From positions 1,612,001 through 1,676,000 of the forward strand of contig NZ_PYYB01000001.1 in the NCBI RefSeq assembly GCF_003044185.1: a DNA stretch of 64,000 nt. The letters are read 5' to 3'. A program made the translations under genes and the position numbers. The notes under the pieces were generated by a model. It was not told the DNA's origin and did no database searches. It saw only the letters and a program-made list of their open reading frames with translations. Position 1 is the first letter of the stretch. Each line of letters begins with the position of its first letter. Positions 1-7,839 of the stretch are shown here, piece by piece. This DNA is from Paraconexibacter algicola (lineage in GTDB: Bacteria; Actinomycetota; Thermoleophilia; Solirubrobacterales; Solirubrobacteraceae).

Positions 1-35
1 AGCACGAGCAGCCCGGCGGCCCCGTCGGCTGACCG

Positions 36-68
36 CCGCGGACCGGTCGCAAGGCGACCGGCCCGCGG
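36..68. terminator. Hairpin, likely bidirectional terminator
   Basis: Two 15-nt arms (36-50 and 54-68) pair apart from one A/C mismatch around a 3-nt AAG loop. There is no T-tract on either side. It sits just downstream of the stop codon of the minus-strand alcohol dehydrogenase, so it probably ends that transcript, and perhaps also a plus-strand gene lying left of the window. Confidence 0.55.
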
Positions 69-79
69 GTGCGTGACCG

Positions 80-1186
80 TCAGTCGAAGACGATGACCGG
101 CTTGACGACCGAGCCGTTGTGCGCGGCCTCGAACGCCTCGTTGATCTCGCTGAACTTGTAGGTCTTGATCAGCTTGTCGAACGGGAACTCGCCGTCGGCG
201 TAGTGCCGGGTCAGGGCGGGGATGAAGTCCTTCGGGTTGGCGTCGCCCTCGATGACGCCGCACAGCTCGCGGCCGAGCAGCAGGTGGCCCTGGTCGATCG
301 TGATGTCGTGCTGCAGGCCCTGGAAGCCGACGGTGGCGATCCGGGCGGGGGAGCGGGTGACCTCGAGCGCCTGGCGGATCACCTCGTTGGTGCCGACCGC
401 GTCGAGCGCGAAGTCGACGCCCGGGGCGGCGACGCCCATGATGTCCCAGACGAGGTCCTTGTGCTCCTTGGCGTTGAACGTGTGCGTCGCGCCGAGCGAG
501 CGGGCGAGCGCGAGGCGCTCGTCGTTGATGTCGACGGCGATGATCTGCTCGCAGCCGGCGAGCTTCGCGCCCATGACGCCCGAGAGGCCGACGCCGCCCA
601 TGCCGAAGATCGCGATGCTGTCGCCCTGCTGCGGGTTCAGCGCGTTCAGCACGGTGCCCGAGCCGGTCTGGATGCCGCAGCCCAGCGGGCCGAGCAGCTC
701 CAGCGGCAGGTCCTTGTCGACCTTGATCGCGTTCGTCGCGAGCGCGATCGCGTAGGTCGAGAACGAGGACTGGCTGAAGAAGCAGCCGTGCACGTCCTCG
801 TCGCCCTGGCTCATCGTGACGGTGCCGTCCATGCGCGTGCCGAAGTAGTTCAGCGGCGCGAACATCTCGCAGTAGGCGGGCCGGTCGCGCGAGCAGTACT
901 TGCAGTCGCCGCAGTGGCCGAAGGTCAGGACGACGTGGTCGCCGGGGGCGAGGTCGGTGACGCCCTCGCCGACGGCCTCGACGATGCCGGAGCCCTCGTG
1001 GCCCAGGACGCTGGGCAGCGGCAGCGGGATCGTCCCGTCGATGCCCGTGGCGTCCGTGTGGCAGATGCCGGCGCCGACCATCTTGACGAGCACCTCGCCC
1101 TCGGCCGGGTCGGAGACCTGGACCTCCTCCAGCGTGAGCGGCTCGTTGACCTCGCGCAGGATGGCGGCGGTGGCGGTGGTGGGCAT
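80..1186 (-). CDS. Zinc-dependent alcohol dehydrogenase (MDR superfamily)
   Basis: A 368-residue medium-chain dehydrogenase/reductase that should oxidise a primary or aryl alcohol to the aldehyde with NAD(P)+ in the cytoplasm. Visible marks are the catalytic zinc ligands Cys in GICHTD and His-Glu in GHEGSG, the four-cysteine structural zinc loop (GHCGDCKYC followed by a fourth Cys), the third catalytic-zinc Cys in GCGIQTG and the Rossmann motif GMGGVG. Length is normal for the class III/aryl-alcohol branch. The ATG start is preceded by GGAGGAG with good spacing. It lies in the same direction as the next gene upstream (1226-2062) but there is no functional link to it. The substrate cannot be read from sequence; an aliphatic or aromatic alcohol from the oxidative pathways in this window is a reasonable guess. 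Confidence 0.9.
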   Translation of the reverse strand: MPTTATAAILREVNEPLTLEEVQVSDPAEGEVLVKMVGAGICHTDATGIDGTIPLPLPSVLGHEGSGIVEAVGEGVTDLAPGDHVVLTFGHCGDCKYCSRDRPAYCEMFAPLNYFGTRMDGTVTMSQGDEDVHGCFFSQSSFSTYAIALATNAIKVDKDLPLELLGPLGCGIQTGSGTVLNALNPQQGDSIAIFGMGGVGLSGVMGAKLAGCEQIIAVDINDERLALARSLGATHTFNAKEHKDLVWDIMGVAAPGVDFALDAVGTNEVIRQALEVTRSPARIATVGFQGLQHDITIDQGHLLLGRELCGVIEGDANPKDFIPALTRHYADGEFPFDKLIKTYKFSEINEAFEAAHNGSVVKPVIVFD

Positions 1187-1225
1187 GCGGCGGTACTCCT
1201 CCAGATTCGGGGTGACGGACCGAAC

Positions 1226-2062
1226 CTAGTTCGGCTCGTCGCCCGAGTCCTGCCCACGCAGGGAGACTGTGCCCTCCCGGGAGAGGGATGGGGACGTGCG
1301 GACCGCCGCGCCGACGACGATCACCGCGAGCGCCAGCAGCGCCACGAACGGCCCGAGCTTGCGGCTGACCTCGATCGTCAGGCCGGACAGCGCGTCGTCG
1401 GGCGGCGAGACGAGCCGGGCGGTCGTCGCCGCCATCGCGACGATCGCCGCGACCGCGACGGCCCGCGCGCCGAGCTCCCCGAGCGCGTCGGTGGCGAGCT
1501 GCGCCACGGCGGTGACGGCCACGACCGCAAGCAGCACGTCGAGCACCGACAGCCACTGCCAGCCGCTGGAGAGGTCCGCCACCTCGATCCCGGCCCGGTC
1601 CGCGCCGAACCACGGCAGGAACAGCGAGGCCATGAGCAGGGTGGCGCCGACGGTCGTCAGCACGCGGGGCAGCTCCGGCGGGATCTCCACCGGCTCGAGC
1701 TCCTCGATCCGCGCGGCGGCGGGAGCGGGGGCGTCGCGCCGCCGGTGGTCCTCCTCGCGCGCACGCGGGCGCGCGCGAGCGCGCGCACCCGCCAAGAACC
1801 CGCCGCGGGCACCGCGGGCCTCGTCCTCGACGGGCTCGCCCTCGGGCAGGGTGAGGCGCATCGTCGTCCCGGGCTCCGCGTGCAGCAGGTCGGGGTGGAC
1901 GACGATCCCCGCGCCCTCCAGGGCACGCAGGACGTCGCGGCGGTCCGCGGCGGTGGGGTCGTCGTGGCCCCAGGTGCGCAGGAGGCGCAGCACCTCGACC
2001 TCGGTCGCGCCGCCGCGACGCTCCAGGTGCTCGCGGATGCGCTGCTCGGGTGCGGTGGTCAC
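1226..2062 (-). CDS. Membrane protein with N-terminal winged-helix-like segment, unknown function
   Basis: I do not recognise this 278-residue protein. Residues 1-75 are charged and helical and look like a small winged-helix fold (IREHLERRGGATEVEVLRLL and following). An Arg-rich low-complexity stretch follows around residues 95-125. The C-terminal half has about four membrane segments, including TTVGATLLMASLFLPWF and FVALLALAVIVVGAAV. The GTG start at 2062 is preceded by GAGAGGAG. It is transcribed divergently from the degenerate ABC ATPase at 2116, with 53 bp between the start codons, so the two could share control. A role in sensing or regulating at the membrane is only a guess. Confidence 0.7.
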   Translation of the reverse strand: MTTAPEQRIREHLERRGGATEVEVLRLLRTWGHDDPTAADRRDVLRALEGAGIVVHPDLLHAEPGTTMRLTLPEGEPVEDEARGARGGFLAGARARARPRAREEDHRRRDAPAPAAARIEELEPVEIPPELPRVLTTVGATLLMASLFLPWFGADRAGIEVADLSSGWQWLSVLDVLLAVVAVTAVAQLATDALGELGARAVAVAAIVAMAATTARLVSPPDDALSGLTIEVSRKLGPFVALLALAVIVVGAAVRTSPSLSREGTVSLRGQDSGDEPN

Positions 2063-2115
2063 GGATCGCTCCTCTCGGGGCAGGGTCCCCGCCGGGGGCG
2101 GCGAACCTCGGGTGG

Positions 2116-2790
2116 ATGGCGTGGGCGTTCGAGTTCGTGGAGGTCCGCCATCGCGTCGACGGCCACCGGGTGCTCGACGGGGTGAGCTTCGGCGCCCGCG
2201 TCGGCGAGAGCGTCGCGCTGGTCGGCCCCGCGGGCGCCGGGAAGACCGTCGCGTTCCGCCTGCTCGTCGGGCTCGAGAAGGCCGACGAGGGCGCCGTCGT
2301 CGTCGCGGGCAAGGACGTCGGCCGGGGCGGCCGCCGGGCGCGGCGCCTGCTGCAGCGCCGTCTCGCCGTCGTCTTCCAGGGCGCTCCCGCCGACGACGGC
2401 GGCTACGGGATCTTCGACGGGGTCGACGTGCTCGAGAACGTCGCGTTCCCGATGCGGGAGGTGGGCCGGGTGCCGGACCGGCGGCGCGAGCAGGTCGCGC
2501 TGCAGGAGCTCGCGCGCTTCGGCCTCGCCGAGGCCGCCCGCGCGCGGCCGGGCGAGCTGGACCGCGACGCCCGCAAGCGCCTCGCGCTCGCCCGGGCGCT
2601 GGCCCTGCGCTCGCCGCTGCTCGTCGTCGACGCGGTCGAGGACGGCCTCGCGGCGGACTCGCTGCCGACCGTCGTCACCGCCCTGCGCGAGGCGCAGGCC
2701 GAGCGCGGGACGAGCGTCCTGCTGACCACGCGCGACGAGGAGCTCGCCCGCGCGGTCAGCGACCGACTCGTGGCGCTGCCCGCGCGCTGA
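2116..2790 (+). CDS. Degenerate ABC-transporter ATPase-like protein (MlaF/Mce type)
   Basis: A 224-residue stand-alone nucleotide-binding domain that most resembles the Mce/Mla ATPases. Walker A is intact (GPAGAGKT), but the signature region reads ELDRDARKR where LSGG(M/Q)RKR is expected. The Walker B strand reads LLVVDAVED, so the catalytic Glu position after the Asp is Ala. It can probably bind ATP but may not hydrolyse it. An ATG at 2050 is in frame but would overlap the divergent GTG at 2062, so the ATG at 2116 is the better start. No permease gene is adjacent; the full Mce system begins 5.2 kb downstream with its own intact ATPase (8028-8954). It may be a regulatory or decayed paralogue. 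Confidence 0.75.
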   Translation: MAWAFEFVEVRHRVDGHRVLDGVSFGARVGESVALVGPAGAGKTVAFRLLVGLEKADEGAVVVAGKDVGRGGRRARRLLQRRLAVVFQGAPADDGGYGIFDGVDVLENVAFPMREVGRVPDRRREQVALQELARFGLAEAARARPGELDRDARKRLALARALALRSPLLVVDAVEDGLAADSLPTVVTALREAQAERGTSVLLTTRDEELARAVSDRLVALPAR

Positions 2791-2813
2791 GCGGCGCTCG
2801 CCCGGCCGGCCCG

Positions 2814-2843
2814 CGCGCGGACCCGGCCCGTCGGTCCCGCGCG
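2814..2843. terminator. Hairpin between convergent genes
   Basis: An inverted repeat (CGCGCGGACC against GGTCCCGCGCG, one bulged base) lies in the 59-bp gap between the convergent stop codons of the ATPase-like gene and the GAF-LuxR gene. No T-run follows. A shared bidirectional terminator is the simplest reading. Confidence 0.4.
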
Positions 2844-2849
2844 GGGTCC

Positions 2850-4082
2850 TCACTGCTGGTCGCCGAGCGCGCTGATCCGCAGGTACCGCGAGACCGCCTC
2901 GGCGCGGTTCGCGGCCCGGAGCTTGCGCAGGATGTGCTTGGCGTGGGACTTCACGGTGCCCTCGGAGATCACGAGCCGGCTGGCGATCCCGGCGTTCGTC
3001 TCGCCGGCGGCCATGAGCTTGATGACCTCGACCTCGCGGCGCGTCAGCAGCTGGTCCAGGCGCGACGGCCCGGAGGCGAGCATCGCGGCCGCCCGTCCGA
3101 CGCCGGCCGAGTCCTCGCCCTCGACGTGCGAGACGGCGATCTCGGTGTCGCACAGCTCGTTCATCAGCTGCTCGGTCGACTGCACCATGCTGCGGACCTG
3201 GTCGCGCTGCGCGCGCATCCGCTCGGTCAGCACCGTGCGCTCGAACGCGTAGCCGAACCCCTCGGCGAACGCCCACAGCATCTCGCGGTCGAACTCGTCG
3301 ACGTCGCGCTGCTGCAGGTAGCGGTCGGCGTGCAGGAAGCCGATCACCCGGCCCTCGGGCATGATCGGCGCCGCGACGTAGGAGTGGGTGTCGGCGGCAT
3401 CGGCGATCGTGCGGTGCACGCGCGGATCGCCCTTGGCGTCGGCGACGAGCATCGGGATCCGGCGGCGGATCATCTCGGTCTCGAGCAGCATGTGCGTCAG
3501 GTCGGCCGGGTTCTCGCGCGCGACCTGTAGCAGGGTCGCGGCGCCGTCCGGGTCGTTCTCCCAGTGGACGGCCTCGGCGATCAGCTGGCTGTTCTGCACG
3601 CGGAAGAGGATCGCGCGGTCGAACCCGCACGAGCGGCAGACCTCCTGCGGGGCGAGGTCGAGGATCGTCGAGACGGAGGCGATCCCGCGCAGCCGTCCGA
3701 GCCCGGCCTGCACGCCGGTCAGCGCGCGCAGCCGCTCGTCGACCTCGTTGTCGCGCAGCTCGCGCCGCAGGTCCTCGAGCGTGACGAGCAGGTCGCACAG
3801 CGCGACGAGGTGCGCGCGCTCGAGGTCGGCGCCCGCCCGGATCCGCTCGGCGACGACCGAGCGGGCGACCTCGACGAGCGCGACGGTGTCCTCGTGCTCG
3901 CCGTCGTCCCCCTCCCAGAGGTCCCACTCGAGCAGGCGGGCGGCCGCGTCGAGCGCGTCGACGACGCGCACGCCGATGCGGGCATCGTGTGCGGACCGCG
4001 GGACGCGCGGCGGCCAGGCGGCCGCCGGCGCGGGGCGTTCGAGGGCGGCGTCGGCCGGGATCCGAGTCGTCGACTCGTCCAC
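2850..4082 (-). CDS. GAF-domain LuxR-type transcriptional regulator
   Basis: A 410-residue regulator. A variable N-terminal part of about 120 residues is followed by a GAF-like sensor around residues 125-265 (ESEMIRRR-type turn, SYVAAPIMPEGRVIGFLHADRY) and a C-terminal LuxR/GerE helix-turn-helix (LLTRREVEVIKLMAAGETN, then SEGTVKSHAKHILRKLRAANRAEAV). The LuxR end should bind DNA and the GAF part probably binds a small ligand. It starts at GTG 4082, 20 bp behind the SCP2 gene, so the two are co-transcribed. Three close paralogues are present (4639, 29100, 59245), each next to an oxygenase, SCP2 or P450 gene. The first cysteine-rich part of the GAF (EVCRSCGFDRAIL) is conserved in all of them as C-G-F-D-R or similar. 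Confidence 0.88.
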   Translation of the reverse strand: MDESTTRIPADAALERPAPAAAWPPRVPRSAHDARIGVRVVDALDAAARLLEWDLWEGDDGEHEDTVALVEVARSVVAERIRAGADLERAHLVALCDLLVTLEDLRRELRDNEVDERLRALTGVQAGLGRLRGIASVSTILDLAPQEVCRSCGFDRAILFRVQNSQLIAEAVHWENDPDGAATLLQVARENPADLTHMLLETEMIRRRIPMLVADAKGDPRVHRTIADAADTHSYVAAPIMPEGRVIGFLHADRYLQQRDVDEFDREMLWAFAEGFGYAFERTVLTERMRAQRDQVRSMVQSTEQLMNELCDTEIAVSHVEGEDSAGVGRAAAMLASGPSRLDQLLTRREVEVIKLMAAGETNAGIASRLVISEGTVKSHAKHILRKLRAANRAEAVSRYLRISALGDQQ

Positions 4083-4102
4083 GCCGCGCCGCCCGCCGCT
4101 CC

Positions 4103-4546
4103 CTAGGCCGTCGGGCCGCTGCCGTTGCCGTTGCCCTGGAACAGCTCGTCCCAGGTGCTGAAGTCGAGCGAGCGCATGATCGGGACGATCCGCAGGAACT
4201 TGCGGACGGGGCCCTCGTAGGCGAGCTCGCCGCGCGTGATCGCCATCGCCATCTGCTTCTTGCGCTGGACCATCTCGATGAACAGCTCGGGCGTGCCGTA
4301 GAGCTGGATCTCCGCCTGGCCGACGATGTCGGGCTCGGCGTGGATCGGCGCCTTCGTCAGGTCGAGCGTGACGCCGGCGGTCTCCGAGTAGTGGATGTGG
4401 ACGGTCGTCTGCGCGAGTGCGAGCCGCTCACCGATGCGCTGATCGGTGGCTCCGCTGTTGAAGAAGTCGGCGGTCAGTTCCGCCATGCGCTGTGGATCGA
4501 TGGGGCTCATCGTGGTGGTCTGCTCTCCGGCTGGCATCTCGGTCAA
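4103..4546 (-). CDS. SCP2 sterol-carrier-like protein
   Basis: A small soluble protein with a single SCP2-like fold (about residues 25-130: VTLDLTKAPIH, IQLYGTPELFIEMVQRK and the conserved ITRGELAYEGPVRKFLRIVP). SCP2 domains bind sterols, acyl chains or acyl-CoA in a hydrophobic tunnel. An upstream GTG at 4564 is in frame, but the strong GGAGGAGGAG Shine-Dalgarno lies inside that extension, 6 nt before TTG 4546, so TTG is the likelier start (147 residues). It heads a two-gene operon with the GAF-LuxR gene. Paralogues are at 6960 and 34190 and share the EGPVRKxLRxVP signature or a close variant. The cargo is unknown. Confidence 0.8.
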   Translation of the reverse strand: MTEMPAGEQTTTMSPIDPQRMAELTADFFNSGATDQRIGERLALAQTTVHIHYSETAGVTLDLTKAPIHAEPDIVGQAEIQLYGTPELFIEMVQRKKQMAMAITRGELAYEGPVRKFLRIVPIMRSLDFSTWDELFQGNGNGSGPTA

Positions 4547-4638
4547 CGTGCTCTCCTCCTCCACGGTCCCCGACGCCTCCCCGCGTCGGTGGCCGGTATG
4601 GTCGCTACAGGTGGTTCAGCTCTACGGGAGGAAGTCTG

Positions 4639-5838
4639 GTGGCGTCGACGGGTGTCGGTGAGTGGAGCGACGGACCGCCCCTCGACGCGCCGGGGCTCGC
4701 CGGGGCCGTGCTCGCGCTGTGGCGCGAGGCAGCCAGCCTCTCCGGCGAGGACCCTACCGCCGCCGAGGCACCGACGGATGTGGGATCCGCACAACAGCTG
4801 CTCGACGAATCGGGTGCTTGGCTGGTTGCCGTGCTCGAGGACGACGAGCGCGGGCCCGACGCCGACGCCGGCCGGGCACTCGCCGGGACGCTCGTCCTGC
4901 GGCTCGCGACGCTCCGCGGCGACGTCCGCGAGGCGGCGCTGAACCGCCGCATCCGCGGCTTCGCGCAGGTCAACGCGGCGCTCAGCCGGCTGCGCAGCAT
5001 GACGACGGTCGACCAGATGATGAGCCGGCTCGCGGGCGAGGTCGCGCGCTGCGGCTTCGACCGCGTGATGATCACGCGCGTGGACGGCTCCACCGGGCAC
5101 GTCGCGGAGTTCCACAGCCCGCACGAGCCCGAGCTCGCGCGCGAGGTGCTGCGCGTCGGGCAGGCAGAGCCGCTGCAGCTCAACCACCTGCTGCTCGAGT
5201 CCGAGATGCTGCGGCGCCGCGGACCGGTCCTCGTCCCCGACGCGCACGCCGACCCGCGTGTGCACCAGGAGATCGCCGCCGCCGCGGGCGTCCGCTCCTA
5301 CGTCGCCGCCCCGGTGATGCCGCAGGGCCGGGTCATCGCGCTGATCCACGCGGACTGCCAGCTGCAGCGCCGCACGGTCGACGAGGTCGACCGCGACCTG
5401 CTGTGGATGTTCGCCGAGGGGTTCGGTCACGCGTACGAGCGCGCGACCCTGCTGACGCGGCTGAACGCCCTGCGCCAGGAGGTCCGCCGGGCGAACTCCT
5501 CGATCCTCGCCGTGATGGACGAGTTCGTCGACGCGGACGTCGAGGTCGCGCGCTTCGACGGCGAGAACCAGGTCGTCGCCCGGTCGGCCGCCGCGATGTT
5601 CGTCGCCGCCGACAACCGGCTCGAGTCGCTGCTGACCCCGCGCGAGCTCGACGTCATCCGCCTGATGGCGCTCGGCGAGACCAACGGCGGGATCGCGAAG
5701 AAGCTCGTCGTGTCCGAGGGCACGGTGAAGTCCCACGTGAAGCACATCCTGCGCAAGCTGCGGGCGAGCAACCGCGCCGAGGCGGTCTCCCGCTACGTGC
5801 GGCTCTCGCAGCAGGGCGCCGGCAACACGCGCGCCTGA
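4639..5838 (+). CDS. GAF-domain LuxR-type transcriptional regulator
   Basis: A 399-residue paralogue of the minus-strand regulator at 2850, arranged back to back with it across the SCP2 gene. A GAF-like region spans about residues 120-265 (RCGFDRVMITRVDG, LLESEMLRRR, SYVAAPVMPQGRVIALIHAD). The LuxR helix-turn-helix is at the C-terminus (LLTPRELDVIRLMALGETNGGIAKKL, TVKSHVKHILRKLRASNRAEAV). A longer frame opens at 4492 but would overlap the divergent SCP2 gene. GTG 4639 has GGGAGGAAG 7 nt upstream and gives a length like the paralogues. A TATGGT -10-like box lies at 4597-4602. Likely targets are the neighbouring SCP2 and oxygenase-related genes. Confidence 0.87.
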   Translation: MASTGVGEWSDGPPLDAPGLAGAVLALWREAASLSGEDPTAAEAPTDVGSAQQLLDESGAWLVAVLEDDERGPDADAGRALAGTLVLRLATLRGDVREAALNRRIRGFAQVNAALSRLRSMTTVDQMMSRLAGEVARCGFDRVMITRVDGSTGHVAEFHSPHEPELAREVLRVGQAEPLQLNHLLLESEMLRRRGPVLVPDAHADPRVHQEIAAAAGVRSYVAAPVMPQGRVIALIHADCQLQRRTVDEVDRDLLWMFAEGFGHAYERATLLTRLNALRQEVRRANSSILAVMDEFVDADVEVARFDGENQVVARSAAAMFVAADNRLESLLTPRELDVIRLMALGETNGGIAKKLVVSEGTVKSHVKHILRKLRASNRAEAVSRYVRLSQQGAGNTRA

Positions 5839-5849
5839 GGGCGGCCCGC

Positions 5850-6734
5850 TCACCCGAGCCCCAGGCTCTCGACGATGTCGCGGTGGTCCGCCAGGACGCG
5901 CTCGAGCGCCTCGTCGGCGGTCCGGTCCCCCGGCAGCGTCGCGGCGGCGGTGGCGGCGGTGCGGGCCGCGTCCTGCGCGGCGGCGCCCCAGCGGGCGATC
6001 CAGCGCCGGAGCTCGGCGCGGTTGTGCTCGCCGTGGGTCGGGTCGGCGAGCGCGCCGCGCACGATCGCGCCGGTCCAGTCGCGCAGCCAGGCCTGCTGGA
6101 TCTGCGTCGCCTCGGCGACGACCGGCGTCACCGGGTCGCCGAGCGCGTGCGCGATCCGCGAGCCCCACTCGAAGCGCATGAGCTGCGCGACGAGCGGCTC
6201 GAAGCAGAGGTTGATCGCGATGACGATCTCCGCCCAGTCGTCGCGGACCGCGAGCGTCTCGAGCATCCGCCGGGCGGGCTGCCACGTCGCGGCGCCGCGC
6301 CACTGCGCGCGGGCGCGCTCGAGCGGCATGTCGCCGACGACGCGCTCGAGGTCGATCGCGTAGAGGACGACGGCCTGCGCCTGCCGGGTCTGCATCGAGG
6401 ACTCGAGCGCGATGTTGCGCGCGACCGGCCCCCAGCTGCAGCGGTCCGCGGCGCGGTCGAGGATCCGCGCGCAGTCCTGGGCGATGAACGCGGCGACCTG
6501 GATGTGCTCGCGCAGGAACGCGAGCCAGCGCTCGTCGAGGTCGGCCATGCCGCCGTCGGCGGTCGCCCGCCTGATCCCGCGCTCGACACGCGCGTCGGAG
6601 ATCCCCTCGCGCTCGATCGTCGTGCCCCAGCGCTCGTCGATGCCGTCGAGCGTGATGGCCGCGGTCCCGCGCAGGGACGTGTGCACCGGCGGACCGGCAG
6701 GGTGCAGCGTCCCTCGGCGCTCCTCCACAGCCAT
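5850..6734 (-). CDS. Orphan soluble diiron monooxygenase small-subunit-like protein
   Basis: A 294-residue protein clearly homologous to the small (beta) hydroxylase subunit encoded at 32774-33841. Shared stretches include WLAFLREHIQV/WVEFLRANLQV, QAVVLYAIDLE/QSIILYALDLE, INLCFEPLV/VNVCFEPIC and GDPVTPV/GDTVTPV. In a complete enzyme this subunit packs against the diiron large subunit and has no catalytic metal itself. No large subunit, reductase or coupling protein lies nearby, so this copy is an orphan. A TAGGGT -10 box (6741-6746) ends 6 nt before the ATG, so the mRNA is probably leaderless. It is convergent with the GAF-LuxR gene and next to an SCP2 gene. It may partner a hydroxylase encoded elsewhere, or may have become a binding or scaffold protein. 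Confidence 0.8.
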   Translation of the reverse strand: MAVEERRGTLHPAGPPVHTSLRGTAAITLDGIDERWGTTIEREGISDARVERGIRRATADGGMADLDERWLAFLREHIQVAAFIAQDCARILDRAADRCSWGPVARNIALESSMQTRQAQAVVLYAIDLERVVGDMPLERARAQWRGAATWQPARRMLETLAVRDDWAEIVIAINLCFEPLVAQLMRFEWGSRIAHALGDPVTPVVAEATQIQQAWLRDWTGAIVRGALADPTHGEHNRAELRRWIARWGAAAQDAARTAATAAATLPGDRTADEALERVLADHRDIVESLGLG

Positions 6735-6740
6735 GGCGAG

Positions 6741-6746
6741 ACCCTA
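6741..6746 (-). promoter_or_regulatory. -10 box of a leaderless promoter
   Basis: On the minus strand TAGGGT is followed by 6 nt and then the ATG of the orphan small-subunit gene. No Shine-Dalgarno sequence fits in that space, so transcription probably starts at or next to the start codon. Confidence 0.5.
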
Positions 6747-6892
6747 CGGGCGTCATGGGGGCCGTGCATAGCCCTCGGGGCAGTTCCGCACCCCCCGGAA
6801 GGAGGATGCCGGTCGCCGTCCGGCGCGGACCCGCGTCCGGAAAGGGGGTCCAGATCATCCGTCGGGGGGATGGCGGCGCGGCGCGGCGCGTC

Positions 6893-6898
6893 TACGGT
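6893..6898 (+). promoter_or_regulatory. -10-like box upstream of SCP2 gene
   Basis: TACGGT lies 61 nt upstream of the GTG at 6960. Unlike most promoters in the window it leaves room for a leader, and the SCP2 gene has a strong GGGAGGAG ribosome site at 6945-6952. No convincing -35 hexamer is visible. Confidence 0.35.
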
Positions 6899-6959
6899 CG
6901 AACGCATCTGCCGTGCCGAGTCGCGGCGGTCGATCCAAACCACCCGGGAGGAGAACCCC

Positions 6960-7361
6960 GTGCCCTACTTTGCCGACGCCGACGAGGTCTACAAGTACAT
7001 CGGTGGCGTGTTCCGCGCCGCGCGCGAGAACGAGGTCGGTCCGAAGCTCGCCACCGCGGACATCGACCTGCAGGTCTACTACTCCGACCCCGAGGCGCCG
7101 ATGCTCATCAAGATGCACGGCGACAACATCGAGGTCATCGACGGCGGCGACAACGAGGAGGCCGACGTCAAGCTCTTCATGCCGTCCGACATCGCCGACA
7201 AGTACTGGCGCGGCGAGTACAACCTCGCCGTCGGCCTCGCGAAGGGCCACGTCAAGGCGAAGGGCCCGGTCAACAAGATCCTGAAGCTCGTGCCGCTGAC
7301 CAAGCCGCTCTTCCCCATGTACAAGGAGATGATCGCGGAGAAGGACGGCGTCACCGCCTAG
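6960..7361 (+). CDS. SCP2 sterol-carrier-like protein
   Basis: A 133-residue single-domain SCP2-like protein. The N-terminal helix (DADEVYKYIGGVFRAARENE) is followed by beta strands (ADIDLQVYYSDPEAPMLIKM) and the helix-loop end of the fold (YWRGEYNLAVGLAKGHVKAKGPVNKILKLVP). It probably binds a hydrophobic ligand in the cytoplasm. The start is GTG 6960 with GGGAGGAG 7 nt upstream. It is followed by an 8-bp hairpin at 7379-7399 and precedes the Mce lipid-import operon by 0.7 kb, so it could accept lipids delivered by Mce; that link is inference. The C-terminus is acidic and short, without a peroxisomal-type or membrane anchor. Confidence 0.85.
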   Translation: MPYFADADEVYKYIGGVFRAARENEVGPKLATADIDLQVYYSDPEAPMLIKMHGDNIEVIDGGDNEEADVKLFMPSDIADKYWRGEYNLAVGLAKGHVKAKGPVNKILKLVPLTKPLFPMYKEMIAEKDGVTA

Positions 7362-7378
7362 CCCGAACCGCCAGACCT

Positions 7379-7399
7379 GCCGTCCGGCGCACGGACGGC
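7379..7399 (+). terminator. Hairpin after SCP2 gene
   Basis: A perfect 8-bp stem (GCCGTCCG/CGGACGGC) with a 5-nt GCGCA loop begins 17 nt after the SCP2 stop codon. No U-tract follows, as is common for terminators in high-GC actinobacteria. Confidence 0.5.
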
Positions 7400-7506
7400 C
7401 CGACGCACACGGCCGTGGATCCGAACAGGACCCGCGGCCGTCGTCGTGCCGGGGTGCCGCGGCGGGTCCGCGCGCGCCGCGATGATCCGATCGCCCGGAG
7501 CGCGAG

Positions 7507-7512
7507 TATGGT
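7507..7512 (+). promoter_or_regulatory. -10 box of a leaderless promoter
   Basis: TATGGT is followed by 6 nt (CGTCAC) and then the ATG of the small membrane protein at 7519. No Shine-Dalgarno is present, which fits a leaderless transcript. Confidence 0.5.
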
Positions 7513-7518
7513 CGTCAC

Positions 7519-7839
7519 ATGGGCATCGGCTGGATGATCCTCATCTTCTTCGGCGGCCTCCTGGTCTTCTTCTTCCTCCTGGGGAAGCTCACCTGGGGCA
7601 CGGGCGCCGACCTCGTCGACTGGGACCCGTCGGGTCGCCAGCAGGCGAAGATGGACCTCGAGGCGCAGGACTCCGCCGACCTCCTGGAGATCACGAACCG
7701 CCGCCGGCGGGCTGCCGGGCTGCAGGAGCTCGGGGAGCACGACGTGATCCACGAGATCGCGCGCAAGCGCCGGGGCGAGAAGCCGGGAGACGTGCCCCCG
7801 GCGACGCCCCAGGACCTGCGCGACGACCCCGACTGGTAG
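7519..7839 (+). CDS. Small single-pass membrane protein, unknown function
   Basis: A 106-residue protein that I cannot assign to a family. Residues 3-23 form one hydrophobic helix (GWMILIFFGGLLVFFFLLGK). The rest is polar and charged, with a basic helical stretch (EITNRRRRAAGLQELGEHDV) and a Pro/Asp-rich tail. The topology is probably N-out/C-in with a cytoplasmic tail. It has its own leaderless-type promoter and lies between an SCP2 gene and the Mce operon, but nothing in sequence ties it to either. Confidence 0.7.
   Translation: MGIGWMILIFFGGLLVFFFLLGKLTWGTGADLVDWDPSGRQQAKMDLEAQDSADLLEITNRRRRAAGLQELGEHDVIHEIARKRRGEKPGDVPPATPQDLRDDPDW

Noticed and set aside
1-32. Possible C-terminus of a plus-strand gene (frame ending HEQPGGPVG, stop at 30-32)
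   Set aside because: Too short to support; only the hairpin at 36-68 hints that a gene may end here.
119-2185. Plus-strand 688-codon frame opposite the alcohol dehydrogenase and membrane-protein genes
   Set aside because: Low-complexity Arg/Ala/Asp-rich translation; the minus-strand genes have clear motifs and ribosome sites.
4492-4638. N-terminal extension of the GAF-LuxR gene at 4639
   Set aside because: It would overlap the divergent SCP2 gene, is Ser/Arg/Pro-rich and lacks a ribosome site, while GTG 4639 has a strong one.
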